From assembly GCA_036821485.1 (NCBI GenBank), contig DAISJM010000021.1:1-54515 (forward strand): DNA of 54,515 bases. Reading direction: 5' to 3'. Numbering within the stretch: position 1 is the first letter of the stretch; each line of letters starts with the position of its first letter. Positions 8,143 through 16,416 of the stretch are shown here, in pieces. The notes under the pieces were generated by a model. It was given only the letters and a program-made list of their open reading frames with translations. It did no database searches and was not told where the DNA came from. The stretch comes from DAISJM01 sp036821485 (GTDB taxonomy: Bacteria; Verrucomicrobiota; Kiritimatiellia; CAIQIC01; JAGNIJ01). The position numbers were made by a program, and so were the translations under genes.

Positions 8143-9906
8143 ATGACGACCGACAAAGAAATCTCCCTGACTATCGACGGTGTGGTCACCAAGGCCCCCG
8201 CGACGGCCACCATCATGGAGGCCGCCGACGCCATCAACATCAGCATCCCGCGGCTCTGCTATCACCCGCACCTGAGCATCGCCGGCGCCTGCCGCGTTTG
8301 CCTGGTGGAGGTCGAAGGCATGCGCAACCCCGTGGCCTCCTGCGCCTACCCGGTCGCCGAAGGCATGAAGGTGCGCACCTCTTCCACGCTCCTCCGCCGT
8401 CTACGGCGCGATGTCGTCGAACTGATCCTCGACAACCACCCGCAGGACTGTCAGACGTGCGACCGAAACGGCAATTGCGAGCTGCAGAAGCTCGCCTATG
8501 AACTCGGCATCCGCGAGCGCTATTTCGAGGGCGAGCGGAAGAAGGTCGAAAAGGACTTGTCTTCACCCGCCGTAATTCGCGACCCCGAGAAGTGCATCCT
8601 GTGCGGGCGTTGTGTCCGGGTGTGCGACGAAGTTCAGGGCGTCTGCAACCTCAGCCAGCACCGGCGCGGCTTCCACATCAATGTGGCCCCGGCCCACGAA
8701 GGCAACATGATGGAGTCCGTCTGCGTCCAGTGCGGTCAGTGCGCCAACGTCTGCCCCACGGCCGCCATCCTGGAAAGCAACGATACGGACGATGTCTTCA
8801 AAGCACTGGAAGATCCGACCAAGCATGTCGTGGTTCAAACCGCACCGTCCATCCGCGCGGCCATCGGCGAAGGGTTCGGCTACGAACCCGGTACGCCCGC
8901 CACGGGCAAGATGGTCTCGGCTCTGCGCCTCATGGGTTTCGACAAGGTGTTCGATACGAATTTCGGTGCCGATCTCACGATCGTCGAGGAAGCACACGAG
9001 TTCCTCCGGCGCTTCGAAAAGAATGAAAAGCTTCCGCTGATCACCTCTTGCTCACCGGGGTGGGTCAAGTTCATGGAGCATTTCTATCCCGAACTGATCC
9101 CCCTTGCATCGACATGCCGCTCCCCCATGACCATGCTGTCGGTCCTCATTAAGACCTACTACGCGGAAAAAGCGGGGATCGATCCGAAGAACGTCTACGT
9201 CGTCGGCATCATGCCCTGCACGGCCAAAAAGTTCGAGGCGCGGCGGCCCGAGCACTTCACCCCCTGGGGCGTCCCCTACACGGACGCGGTGCTTACGACG
9301 CGCGAAATCATCTGGATGATGAAATCCTTCGGCCTTGAATTCCGTCATCTGGGCGACGCCGTCTTCGACAACCCCCTCGGACTCTCGACCGGTGCGGCCG
9401 ACATTTTCGGAACCACCGGCGGCGTCATGGAAGCCGCGCTCCGTACGGCCTACGAGAAGCTCACAGGCCAGCCCTGCGAGCAAATGGACTTCACCGAAGT
9501 CCGTGGCGTCGAAGGCGTGAAGGAATCCAAGGTCAAGATCGGCGATAAAACGCTCAGCGTGGTCGTTGCGAATGGCCTCGAGAACGCCAAGACCGTGCTC
9601 GACAAGGTGAAGAGCGGCGAGAAGAAGTATCACATGATTGAAATCATGGCCTGCACCGGTGGTTGCATCGGCGGCGGCGGACAGCCCTATCCCCCGCCAG
9701 GCATGCACATCATGGACTCCAAGCTGCTGCGCATGCGTGCCAAGGCGCTCTATACCATTGATCACCAGAAGCAGTTCCGGAAGTCGCATGAGAACCCCTA
9801 CATCTTGAAGCTGTACGAGCGGTTCCTGGGCGAGCCCAACGGCCACAAGGCCCACGAACTGCTCCACACGCACTACGAACCCAAGCTCCCGAGAGGTGTC
9901 CGATGA
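8143..9906 (+). CDS. hndD: [FeFe]-hydrogenase catalytic subunit (HndD/HydA type)
   Basis: A 587-residue catalytic subunit that makes or consumes H2 in the cytoplasm. N-terminal [2Fe-2S] domain (CRVCLVEVEG), a His-Cys3 [4Fe-4S] motif (HPQDCQTCDRNGNC), two [4Fe-4S] clusters (CILCGRCVRVC, CVQCGQCANVC), then the H-cluster domain with the three signature loops: TSCSPGW (301-307), MPCTAKKFEA (357 on) and EIMACTGGCIGGGGQP (500 on), and the usual C-terminal end KSHENPYILKLYERFLG...LLHTHY. Loop 1 has Ser304 where the textbook motif is TSCCPxW. It lies between the NuoF-like and NuoE-like subunits, with a 4-base ATGA overlap to the latter. Trimeric enzymes of this type oxidise NADH plus ferredoxin together (or the reverse); whether this one bifurcates cannot be read from sequence alone. 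Confidence 0.96.
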   Translation: MTTDKEISLTIDGVVTKAPATATIMEAADAINISIPRLCYHPHLSIAGACRVCLVEVEGMRNPVASCAYPVAEGMKVRTSSTLLRRLRRDVVELILDNHPQDCQTCDRNGNCELQKLAYELGIRERYFEGERKKVEKDLSSPAVIRDPEKCILCGRCVRVCDEVQGVCNLSQHRRGFHINVAPAHEGNMMESVCVQCGQCANVCPTAAILESNDTDDVFKALEDPTKHVVVQTAPSIRAAIGEGFGYEPGTPATGKMVSALRLMGFDKVFDTNFGADLTIVEEAHEFLRRFEKNEKLPLITSCSPGWVKFMEHFYPELIPLASTCRSPMTMLSVLIKTYYAEKAGIDPKNVYVVGIMPCTAKKFEARRPEHFTPWGVPYTDAVLTTREIIWMMKSFGLEFRHLGDAVFDNPLGLSTGAADIFGTTGGVMEAALRTAYEKLTGQPCEQMDFTEVRGVEGVKESKVKIGDKTLSVVVANGLENAKTVLDKVKSGEKKYHMIEIMACTGGCIGGGGQPYPPPGMHIMDSKLLRMRAKALYTIDHQKQFRKSHENPYILKLYERFLGEPNGHKAHELLHTHYEPKLPRGVR

Positions 9907-10421
9907 GTTCAGCAGCCACATCCACCACCGAAGGCGTGAAACGACTCCCGGAGTCGATCGTCCGGTACATCGAGGAAACACAGGGCCGCGAGCATAGCGA
10001 CAGCTATCTGATCGCCGTGCTGCAGATGATTCAGAAGCACTTTGGATTCCTGCCGAAGGATTGCCTTAACGAGGTGTCCGAACGCATGCAGATCCCGTCC
10101 GCTCAGGTCACGGGGGTTGCCACGTTCTATCACTTCTTCACCTTCGTGCCCAAGGGCAAGCATACCCTGTCAGTCTGCCTCGGAACGGCATGCTACGTGA
10201 AGGGAGCCGGCTTCCTTTTCGAGCGGCTGCAGGAGCTGCTGGACGTGAAACCAGGCCATTGCTCCAAGGACGGATTGTTCACCTTGGAAAGCGCGCGCTG
10301 TGTCGGCGCATGCGCCCTGGCACCCGTCTTGATCGTCGATGAAAAGGTCTATGCGAACGTGAAGCCGGATGAGTTGCCCAAAATCCTGGCTAAATATGGT
10401 TTCAAATCGGGCAAGGAATAG
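9903..10421 (+). CDS. hndA: [FeFe]-hydrogenase NuoE-like [2Fe-2S] subunit
   Basis: A 172-residue thioredoxin-like ferredoxin of the NuoE/HndA/HydC family. After a helical N-terminal part (YLIAVLQMIQKHFGFLP, VTGVATFYHFFTF) the cluster ligands are seen as CLGTAC and CVGACALAP, the CX4C...CX3C pattern of the family. Its start codon overlaps the stop of the catalytic subunit by four bases, which suggests translational coupling and an equal subunit ratio. It completes the trimer. The subunit order here, NuoF-like, catalytic, NuoE-like, differs from the common order with the NuoE-like gene first. Confidence 0.95.
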   Translation: MSSAATSTTEGVKRLPESIVRYIEETQGREHSDSYLIAVLQMIQKHFGFLPKDCLNEVSERMQIPSAQVTGVATFYHFFTFVPKGKHTLSVCLGTACYVKGAGFLFERLQELLDVKPGHCSKDGLFTLESARCVGACALAPVLIVDEKVYANVKPDELPKILAKYGFKSGKE

Positions 10422-10469
10422 CTATACCGCATCAGTGCGGCGGGCATCGGCAAGGAGGACGCGGACGTC

Positions 10470-10871
10470 ATGAGTGAAGGCAAGACGATCCTGATTGTGG
10501 ATGACGACCCCGACTTCGTGGAGTCCAACAAGGATCTCCTCGAGGCCTACGGGTATACCGTCCACTTTGCACACGATGGGGCCAGCGGACTGGAACTGGC
10601 CAAGAAGATTCAGCCTGACGTCATGATTCTTGACGTCATGATGGCCACCAACACCGAGGGCTTCGAAGTCGCCCGTAAGATTCCTGAAACGCCCGAGCTT
10701 CAGAACCTCCACGTTTTGCTGGTGACCGGCGTGACGAAGGACATGCACCTGCCCTTCGGGTTTGAGCCAGACAGCTCATGGCTCCCCGTGGACCGCGTGC
10801 TGGAGAAACCCATCGCCCCCACACGCCTGCTTTCAGAAATCCAGAAGGTACTTGGCCAAAGCAACGGATAA
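10470..10871 (+). CDS. Receiver-only response regulator 1
   Basis: A 133-residue protein made only of a receiver domain: acidic triad at DDD (11-13), phospho-acceptor Asp55 in MILDVMM, the switch Thr in LLVTGV and the lysine in EKP. There is no output domain. After Asp55 the sequence is ATNTEGFE rather than the usual PGMDGFE, and near the end there is an unusual PFGFEPDSSWLPV stretch, both shared with the next gene. A ribosome site AGGAGG lies 11 bases upstream of ATG 10470. It follows the hydrogenase NuoE-like gene by 48 bases and lies 9 bases before its near-duplicate, so it is probably cotranscribed with the hydrogenase and the histidine kinase. It might shuttle phosphate or bind a target protein. 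Confidence 0.9.
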   Translation: MSEGKTILIVDDDPDFVESNKDLLEAYGYTVHFAHDGASGLELAKKIQPDVMILDVMMATNTEGFEVARKIPETPELQNLHVLLVTGVTKDMHLPFGFEPDSSWLPVDRVLEKPIAPTRLLSEIQKVLGQSNG

Positions 10872-10880
10872 GGAGATATC

Positions 10881-11273
10881 ATGGCAAACAAGAAGCGCAT
10901 CCTGATCGTCGACGACGATGTCAATTTCGTGGAATCCAACAAGGACCTCCTCGAAGCCAGCGGCTACGAGGTCATCTTCGCGCATGACGGCGCAAGCGGC
11001 TTGGAAATGGCGAAGAAGGAGAAGCCGGACCTCATGATCCTCGATGTCATGATGGCGACCAACACCGAGGGCTTCGAAATCAGCCGCAAAATTCCCGAGA
11101 CACCGGAGCTGCGCAAGATGCCCGTCATCATGGTCACCGGCATCCGCCGCGAGATGAACCTTCCGTTCGGGTTCGAGCCCGACGACACATGGCTGCCCGT
11201 CAGCAGCTTGTTCGAAAAGCCGATGGATCCCGAGAAGTTGCTCGAAGAAATCAAGAAACGGATCGGCGGTTAA
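10881..11273 (+). CDS. Receiver-only response regulator 2
   Basis: A 130-residue receiver-only paralogue of the preceding gene. By my count 47 of the first 60 residues are identical, with Asp55, the DDD triad and the GFEPDDTWLPV stretch kept. A strong ribosome site (AAGGAGATATC) precedes ATG 10881. It is the last gene of the rex-kinase-hydrogenase unit. Its final 23 bases overlap the 3' end of hydE on the other strand, and its TAA stop sits in the centre of a perfect palindrome. The tandem pair looks like a recent duplication that kept both phosphorylation sites. No DNA-binding domain is present, so it should act through protein contact. Confidence 0.9.
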   Translation: MANKKRILIVDDDVNFVESNKDLLEASGYEVIFAHDGASGLEMAKKEKPDLMILDVMMATNTEGFEISRKIPETPELRKMPVIMVTGIRREMNLPFGFEPDDTWLPVSSLFEKPMDPEKLLEEIKKRIGG

Positions 11274-12285
11274 CCGCCGGTTTCAGGGAATCTCCCCGCG
11301 CACCGGAGGCCGTTCTACCCGCCTGTCGAATGGCGTCGAAGGCCTCGTCCAAGCCCACGCGCTTCTTGTGGTCGTAGATGCGATACCGCGTCCGGTAGAC
11401 ATCCGGCGTGCCGTTGATCATGATTACGTTTGCACCTGCGCGTAATCCCATGACCTGCCCCTCCACCGGGTCAAGGCTCGCCAACGCCGTGGTCACCGGC
11501 AGATGCGCGTTTCGCGTCACCAAGCGTGTTAGGGCTACCATCTTCAAAACCAGAAGCCCGTTGCCCGCCGGTTCGGCTGCCAGCGGTGTATCTGCCTGAG
11601 GCAGGAAGGGGCCTATGCCCGCCATATCGGGCTGAAAAGAGGCAAAGAACTCGATCTCGTCTGCCAGGTCATCCATCGTCTGCCCCGGCAGTCCCACCAT
11701 GCACCCCGTGCCCACTTGGAACCCGTGCTCCCTCAGCCGCCAAAGAATCAGCATCCGCTCATCCCATGACTGCCCCGGATGAAGCCGCGCATAGAGCGAC
11801 CTGTTGATGGTCTCGTGCTTGATCAGGTATCGATCCGCCCCGGCATCTTTGAATGCCGCATAGTCGTCCAAAGGACGCTCACCCACCGAAAGGGTGATCG
11901 CAACGGGAGGAAATCGGCGCTTCAACTCACGCACAAGCCCACACAACATCTCACGTGTGTAGGCTGCATCGTCGCCAGACTGCAGCACGAGCGTGAAGAT
12001 ACCACGGTCCACCACCGCTTGGGCTGCACTCAGGATTTCCTCCGGTTTCATCCGGTACCGCTCGGCCTGCTGATTCTCGCTCCGCAGCCCACAATACAGG
12101 CAGCGGCGCGCACAGCAGTTGGAGAACTCGATGATGCCTCGAATATAGACTGAATCCCCGCAAGCCGTACGACGCACCTCGTCGGCACGCGCGAAGAGCT
12201 CATCCGCATGTTCAGCCCGCAGATAGCCCAGGATGGCGTCTCGCGTCAAGGGCTTGGCATCAGAGGTAGAGGTCTCGTTCGCCAT
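11251..12285 (-). CDS. hydE: [FeFe]-hydrogenase H-cluster maturase HydE (radical SAM)
   Basis: A 344-residue radical SAM enzyme of H-cluster assembly. The CX3CX2C cluster motif is seen in CCARRCLYCGLRSENQQ, followed by the family segments GIFTLVLQSGDD, RYLIKHETINRSLYARLHPGQ and VGTGCMVGLPGQT. HydE works on the iron-cysteine synthon delivered by HydG on the way to the diiron site. I set the start at ATG 12285 (MANETSTSDAKPLTRD), which overlaps the hydG 3' end by 26 bases; an earlier in-frame ATG would add 42 residues read through hydG. It is the last gene of the minus-strand TM1266-aspA-hydF-hydG-hydE unit and converges on the response regulator gene with a 23-base overlap. Confidence 0.95.
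   Translation of the reverse strand: MANETSTSDAKPLTRDAILGYLRAEHADELFARADEVRRTACGDSVYIRGIIEFSNCCARRCLYCGLRSENQQAERYRMKPEEILSAAQAVVDRGIFTLVLQSGDDAAYTREMLCGLVRELKRRFPPVAITLSVGERPLDDYAAFKDAGADRYLIKHETINRSLYARLHPGQSWDERMLILWRLREHGFQVGTGCMVGLPGQTMDDLADEIEFFASFQPDMAGIGPFLPQADTPLAAEPAGNGLLVLKMVALTRLVTRNAHLPVTTALASLDPVEGQVMGLRAGANVIMINGTPDVYRTRYRIYDHKKRVGLDEAFDAIRQAGRTASGARGDSLKPAVNRRSVS
11255..11284. terminator. Bidirectional hairpin at the regulator/hydE convergent junction
   Basis: A perfect 16-base palindrome, CGGCGGTTAACCGCCG (11264-11279), is framed by GAAAC (11255-11259) and GTTTC (11280-11284), giving a two-part stem with a GGAT bulge. It covers the TAA of response regulator 2 and lies at the 3' end of hydE. 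There is no proper T run on either side, so intrinsic termination is plausible but not certain; it may act for both strands or stabilise 3' ends. Confidence 0.5.
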
Positions 12286-13756
12286 GAGTTGTTCTCTCGT
12301 AGTACTGCATAAACACCGGGAACCCCTTCGGATTCTGTGCCTTGATCTCCGCCAGTTCCTGTTGCAGAACTTGCTCGCCAACCGCGCGGGTCGCTTCACT
12401 CGCGAAATCATCCAGCCATTCGCGGAAGGTAATCACCGCGTTGAGCTTGCAGAACTTGCCTTCTTTGCCGCTGCGCAGAAGATCCATGATGCACTGCCCT
12501 GTGCGGCCGCAACGATAACCGGCCGTGCAGAATGAAGTAATGTATCCCATCTCCGCGAGTTCGCGAACGACGTCGTCGAGACTACGCGTATCTCCGAGCA
12601 TGAACTGCTGGCGATCGCCTTCCTGTTCGTTGTAAATATCGCTGTACGAGCCAATTCCAATCCGGGAAGAGGCATCGGTTTGCGTGCAGCCCATGGGAAT
12701 CAGGCGACGCCGCATCGCCGCATCTTCGCGCGCCGTGAGAATCATCCCCGTGTACGGCACAGACAGTCGCAACGCGACCACCACCCGCTCCATGTCTTCA
12801 TCGCTGACTCGGTGTTTCAGGTCCTGCAGGAACGGCGTATTCTCGGCGGGCTCCATGCGTGGAAAAGAGATCGTGTGCGGCCCGATGCCGAACGCACGCT
12901 CCAACTCGCGCGCATGATAGAGCAGCGCCATGACTTCGAAACGCCAATCGTACAACCCGAACAGGGCGCCAATGCCCACGTCGTCGATCCCCGCCTCCAT
13001 CGCGCGATGCATGGAGTACAGCCGCCATGCGTAGTCAGCCTTGATTGTCTTGGACGGATGAACCCGTGCGTAGGTCTCATGGTGATAGGTTTCCTGGAAC
13101 ACTTGGTACGTGCCAAGCCCCACCTCGTGCAGGGTCCGGAGCTCCGCCACCGGCATGGGCGCTGCATTGACGTTCACACGCCGAATCGCTCCCCAGCCTT
13201 TCCGCGCCTTGACCTTTACATCATAGATCGTGCGCAGAGATTCAGCCATGTAATCGATCCCCGTCTTCGGATGTTCGCCGTAGACGACAATCAACCGCTT
13301 GTGTCCGATCTGCCCGGCCAACACCTCGACTTCGCGACGGATTTCATCCTGCGACAGCACTCGACGCTTGATGGATTCGTTATGGCAACGCAGCCCGCAG
13401 TACATGCAGTTGTTGACGCACACATTGCCGAGATAGAGGGGCGCGAAGGTGACAATGCGGTTGTCGTAGACCTTGCGTTTGATCCGCGCAGCGACCTGCT
13501 TCATCTCCTCCCAGAGCCCGGTATCTTTCACATGCAGCAGCGCAGCGGTCTCGTCCGGCTCCAGCGTCTGTACCGCCTCGGACTTGGCCAGAATATCGCG
13601 AATACGGGAAGAATCCGGCTCGCGATTCGCGGCGAGCTTGCGCTCTATTTCCGCGTCATCAATGAAATCTTTGCCCGAGGGTCTGTACTTCTCGATCTCC
13701 GCGGGCACAATCCGCTGCGCGATCCATTCAGCTCGCGTATCCAACTGGGTTATCAT
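12260..13756 (-). CDS. hydG: [FeFe]-hydrogenase maturase HydG (tyrosine lyase, radical SAM)
   Basis: A 498-residue radical SAM tyrosine lyase that makes CO and cyanide ligands for the H-cluster. The radical SAM cysteines are in CVNNCMYCGLRC, and the ThiH-like barrel segments follow (VNVNAAPMPVAELRTLHEVGLGTYQVFQET in part, PRMEPAENTPF). The C-terminal domain should hold a second cluster with CX2CX22C; here the region reads FCTAGYRCGRTGQC and later KFC, so Cys410 and Cys436 are kept, the middle position 413 is Gly, and Cys416 and Cys422 are extra. ATG 13756 has an AGGAGAG ribosome site and overlaps the hydF stop by four bases. Normal length for the family. Confidence 0.95.
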   Translation of the reverse strand: MITQLDTRAEWIAQRIVPAEIEKYRPSGKDFIDDAEIERKLAANREPDSSRIRDILAKSEAVQTLEPDETAALLHVKDTGLWEEMKQVAARIKRKVYDNRIVTFAPLYLGNVCVNNCMYCGLRCHNESIKRRVLSQDEIRREVEVLAGQIGHKRLIVVYGEHPKTGIDYMAESLRTIYDVKVKARKGWGAIRRVNVNAAPMPVAELRTLHEVGLGTYQVFQETYHHETYARVHPSKTIKADYAWRLYSMHRAMEAGIDDVGIGALFGLYDWRFEVMALLYHARELERAFGIGPHTISFPRMEPAENTPFLQDLKHRVSDEDMERVVVALRLSVPYTGMILTAREDAAMRRRLIPMGCTQTDASSRIGIGSYSDIYNEQEGDRQQFMLGDTRSLDDVVRELAEMGYITSFCTAGYRCGRTGQCIMDLLRSGKEGKFCKLNAVITFREWLDDFASEATRAVGEQVLQQELAEIKAQNPKGFPVFMQYYERTTHGERDLYL

Positions 13757-15021
13757 GAACGTCTCTCCTGTTGCATCAAATGACGGGCCTGCCGGTAGGC
13801 ATCCAACGCTGCCGGGAATGGGGACAACACCCGCTCCAGCACGCCCTGCAGGAAGGAAATCGCAACGCCGTAGTTTGTTACCGGCACGCCGCTCGCCCGG
13901 GCCTTCTCGATACGATTGAGCATTTCCCGTCGCGTGAGCATGCATGCCCCACAGTGGATGACGACCGCATAGTCGCGGAGATTCGCGGGATAGTCCCGAC
14001 CCGAACAGACATCAATGGCAACATCAGCCCCAACATACTGCCGCAGCCACCGCGGAATCTTCACGCGGCCAATGTCATCCTCCAGCGCGTGATGCGAGCA
14101 GGCCTCTGCAATCAGCACGCGGTCACCCGCCTTCAAGCTCCCCAACGCTGCGGCACCGCGAGCCTCCTCGACAAGGTCCCCCTTGAACCGTGCAAAGAGA
14201 ATCGAGAATGTCGTGCACTTCACGTTCCCAGGCGTATCAGCCACCATCTTCTGCACAACTTGCGAATCGCAAATGACCACATCCGGCAACTGCTTCAGCT
14301 GTGTCAGCAAATGCGTGTACTCACGCTCCTTCACGACGATCGATGCGGCATCGTTGTCCAAGGCATCACGAATCGTCTGCACTTGCGGAAGAATCAGCCG
14401 TCCCTTCGGCGCCTGTAGGTCAATGGGCACAATCAGCACGGCGATTCCACCGGCTGGCAGCAAGTCTCCCACCAGGGGGGGCGTTCGCAGGAAATCGTCG
14501 GGACACACGCCAAGCAGGGCTTCTTTGAAGGCAGAGACATGCCGGTCGCGGTCGGATGGCCGCACACTGGATACCAGCACCGACACAATCGACCTCTCGC
14601 GCAAACGCGTAAGGAATGGATCCGACGGTAACGCCAAGTCGGTCTTGTTTACGACCACAATACAGGGAAGCTTCCGGGACAGCGCCTCCGCCAGAACAAA
14701 CTCCTCATGTTCCGTCCATGTATCGGGTTCAACAACGAGCACGATCACATCGGCGCGATCAAAAACCCGCTTCGTCCGCTGCATACGGAGCTCGCCAAGA
14801 ACGGACTCGTCATTCAATCCCCCCGTATCGAGAAAGAGCACGGGCCCGATCGGCAGCAACTCCATCGGCTTCTCAACTACGTCGGTGGTCGTCCCCGGAA
14901 CGGGCGACGTGACGGCCACATCCTGTCCGGCCATCATGTTCAGGAAGCTCGATTTCCCAACATTCGTCCGGCCAAAGAGACCGATTTGCAGCCTCATGGA
15001 TTTGGGAGCGCTATTCGTCAT
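13753..15021 (-). CDS. hydF: [FeFe]-hydrogenase maturation GTPase HydF
   Basis: A 422-residue scaffold/carrier GTPase on which the diiron precursor is assembled and from which it is passed to HydA. The N-terminal G domain has the P-loop GRTNVGKSS, the switch segment PVPGTTTD, DTGG and NKTD. The C-terminal cluster domain carries the ligand set CSHH and, about 50 residues on, HCGACM, the expected CxHx(46-53)HCxxC pattern. Its ATG overlaps the aspA stop by 11 bases and its stop overlaps hydG by four, showing a coupled operon. All three maturases needed for the [FeFe]-hydrogenase on the other strand are therefore present in one unit. Confidence 0.96.
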   Translation of the reverse strand: MTNSAPKSMRLQIGLFGRTNVGKSSFLNMMAGQDVAVTSPVPGTTTDVVEKPMELLPIGPVLFLDTGGLNDESVLGELRMQRTKRVFDRADVIVLVVEPDTWTEHEEFVLAEALSRKLPCIVVVNKTDLALPSDPFLTRLRERSIVSVLVSSVRPSDRDRHVSAFKEALLGVCPDDFLRTPPLVGDLLPAGGIAVLIVPIDLQAPKGRLILPQVQTIRDALDNDAASIVVKEREYTHLLTQLKQLPDVVICDSQVVQKMVADTPGNVKCTTFSILFARFKGDLVEEARGAAALGSLKAGDRVLIAEACSHHALEDDIGRVKIPRWLRQYVGADVAIDVCSGRDYPANLRDYAVVIHCGACMLTRREMLNRIEKARASGVPVTNYGVAISFLQGVLERVLSPFPAALDAYRQARHLMQQERRS

Positions 15022-16390
15022 CGCTGTACCCCAGGGACATCAGCCGGCTCGGCTCCAGCACGCGGTCTACCAGGTCCTTTCCAAGATTCTCGTTCAGGAA
15101 TTCACGGAAATCGGCACGCGCGGCAGACCGGAACTGCCCAACAAGCGCTTCCGCCTTCTCATAGCCAATCACCGGCAGAAAGGCCGCAATCACGGCTGGA
15201 TTCCCATCCAATCGCCGCCGACAGACGGCCTCATCGGCCGTGATATGGCTCGCATGCTCCGCGACCGCCCCTGCGGAGCGTCCCAGCAAATCGATCGATT
15301 CCAGCAACGCCCACGCGATGGTCGGCAGAAACTCGTTAATCTGCAGGGTCCCAAGCGAAGCGGCATCGGCAATCAACGCATCGTTCGCCTTCACCTTCAT
15401 CGCTGCCGAGATCACGACTTCCAGCACGACCGGATTCACCTTGCCCGGCATGATGGAGGACCCCGCCTGACAGGGCGGCAGGCGAATTTCGCCCAAGTAA
15501 TGCAACAGGCGAAGGTCGCGGCAGATCTTCATCAGATTCACCGCACAGGCCTTCAACATGCCGGACACTTCGACAAAACAGTCCATGTTGGCTGTTTGAT
15601 CGACCATATTGTCGCCACGCGCCAAGCCAAGCCCGGTGACATCGCGAAGTCTTTCAATCACCAGGAAGATGTACCGCCGAGGCGCGGTGAGGCCGGTACC
15701 CACCGCCGTTCCTCCGAGATTCACAAGCCGCAGCCGCTCCTCGGATTTGAAGGTGCGCCAACGATCACGCGCAACGGCTTCCGCAAAGGCGGAGAACTCC
15801 GCCCCCAACGTCATGGGCACGGCGTCCTGCAACTCAGTTCTTCCAATCTTTGGAATTCCTGCAAAGGATTTTTCCAAGGTTTGGAAAACCTGCTGCAAAC
15901 CGGCGATCCTCTCACTCAAGCCGCGCAGTTCGAGAATCGCTGCAACCTTCAAGGCCGTCGGATAGACATCGTTGGTGGATTGATGCCTGTTCACATCGGC
16001 AAGCGGGTCCATGAAGACGTAATCCCCGCGCGGACGCCCCAGCACCTCAAGCGCGCGATTGGCCAGCACCTCGTTCATATTCATGTTCGTCGAGGTTCCG
16101 GCACCACCCTGCAGCGCAGGCAGCGGAAATTGCCCAGCCAACTTGCCTGCGATCACTTCATCGCATGCGCACACGATGGCATCGGCCTTCTCCGTCGACA
16201 ACCCGCCCACTTCGCGATTGGTCATCGCACAGGCCTTCTTCACCATCGCAAGAGCCCGGATCAAGACACCCGGGATGAGCGCGTCAGACAGGCGGAAGTT
16301 CCCCGACGCACGAAGCGTATGAATGCCCCAATACGCAGCTTCCGGGACATCCTCTTCACCCAGCAAATCGCTCTCACGCCGAGTCTTCAT
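15011..16390 (-). CDS. aspA: Aspartate ammonia-lyase in the hydrogenase maturation operon
   Basis: A 459-residue member of the aspartase/fumarase family, expected to convert aspartate to fumarate and ammonia. It begins MKTRRESDLLGE and shows GIHTLRASGNF, GGAGTSTNMNMNEV, HQSTNDVYPTALK and the flexible catalytic loop signature SSIMPGKVNPV. The TSTNMN and KIGRT pattern suits aspartase better than fumarase. ATG 16390 (GGAGAG ribosome site) is preferred over a GTG at 16420. It lies between the TM1266-type regulator and hydF in the same direction, overlapping hydF. Aspartase is known to recur in [FeFe] maturation clusters; a role in supplying nitrogen for the azadithiolate bridge has been suggested, and remains an inference here. 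Two TTCCAA-N3-TTGGAA palindromes lie inside it. Confidence 0.92.
   Translation of the reverse strand: MKTRRESDLLGEEDVPEAAYWGIHTLRASGNFRLSDALIPGVLIRALAMVKKACAMTNREVGGLSTEKADAIVCACDEVIAGKLAGQFPLPALQGGAGTSTNMNMNEVLANRALEVLGRPRGDYVFMDPLADVNRHQSTNDVYPTALKVAAILELRGLSERIAGLQQVFQTLEKSFAGIPKIGRTELQDAVPMTLGAEFSAFAEAVARDRWRTFKSEERLRLVNLGGTAVGTGLTAPRRYIFLVIERLRDVTGLGLARGDNMVDQTANMDCFVEVSGMLKACAVNLMKICRDLRLLHYLGEIRLPPCQAGSSIMPGKVNPVVLEVVISAAMKVKANDALIADAASLGTLQINEFLPTIAWALLESIDLLGRSAGAVAEHASHITADEAVCRRRLDGNPAVIAAFLPVIGYEKAEALVGQFRSAARADFREFLNENLGKDLVDRVLEPSRLMSLGYSDDE
15841..15888. repeat. Two TTCCAA-N3-TTGGAA palindromes inside aspA
   Basis: TTCCAA-TCT-TTGGAA lies at 15841-15855 and TTTTCCAA-GGT-TTGGAAAA at 15870-15888, 14 bases apart, inside the aspA coding region. 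A third copy with the same arms and 3-base spacer is at 42535-42551 in a noncoding stretch. Function unknown. Confidence 0.5.
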
Positions 16391-16416
16391 GGCTCTCCAC
16401 TCTTGCCGCTGACCAC

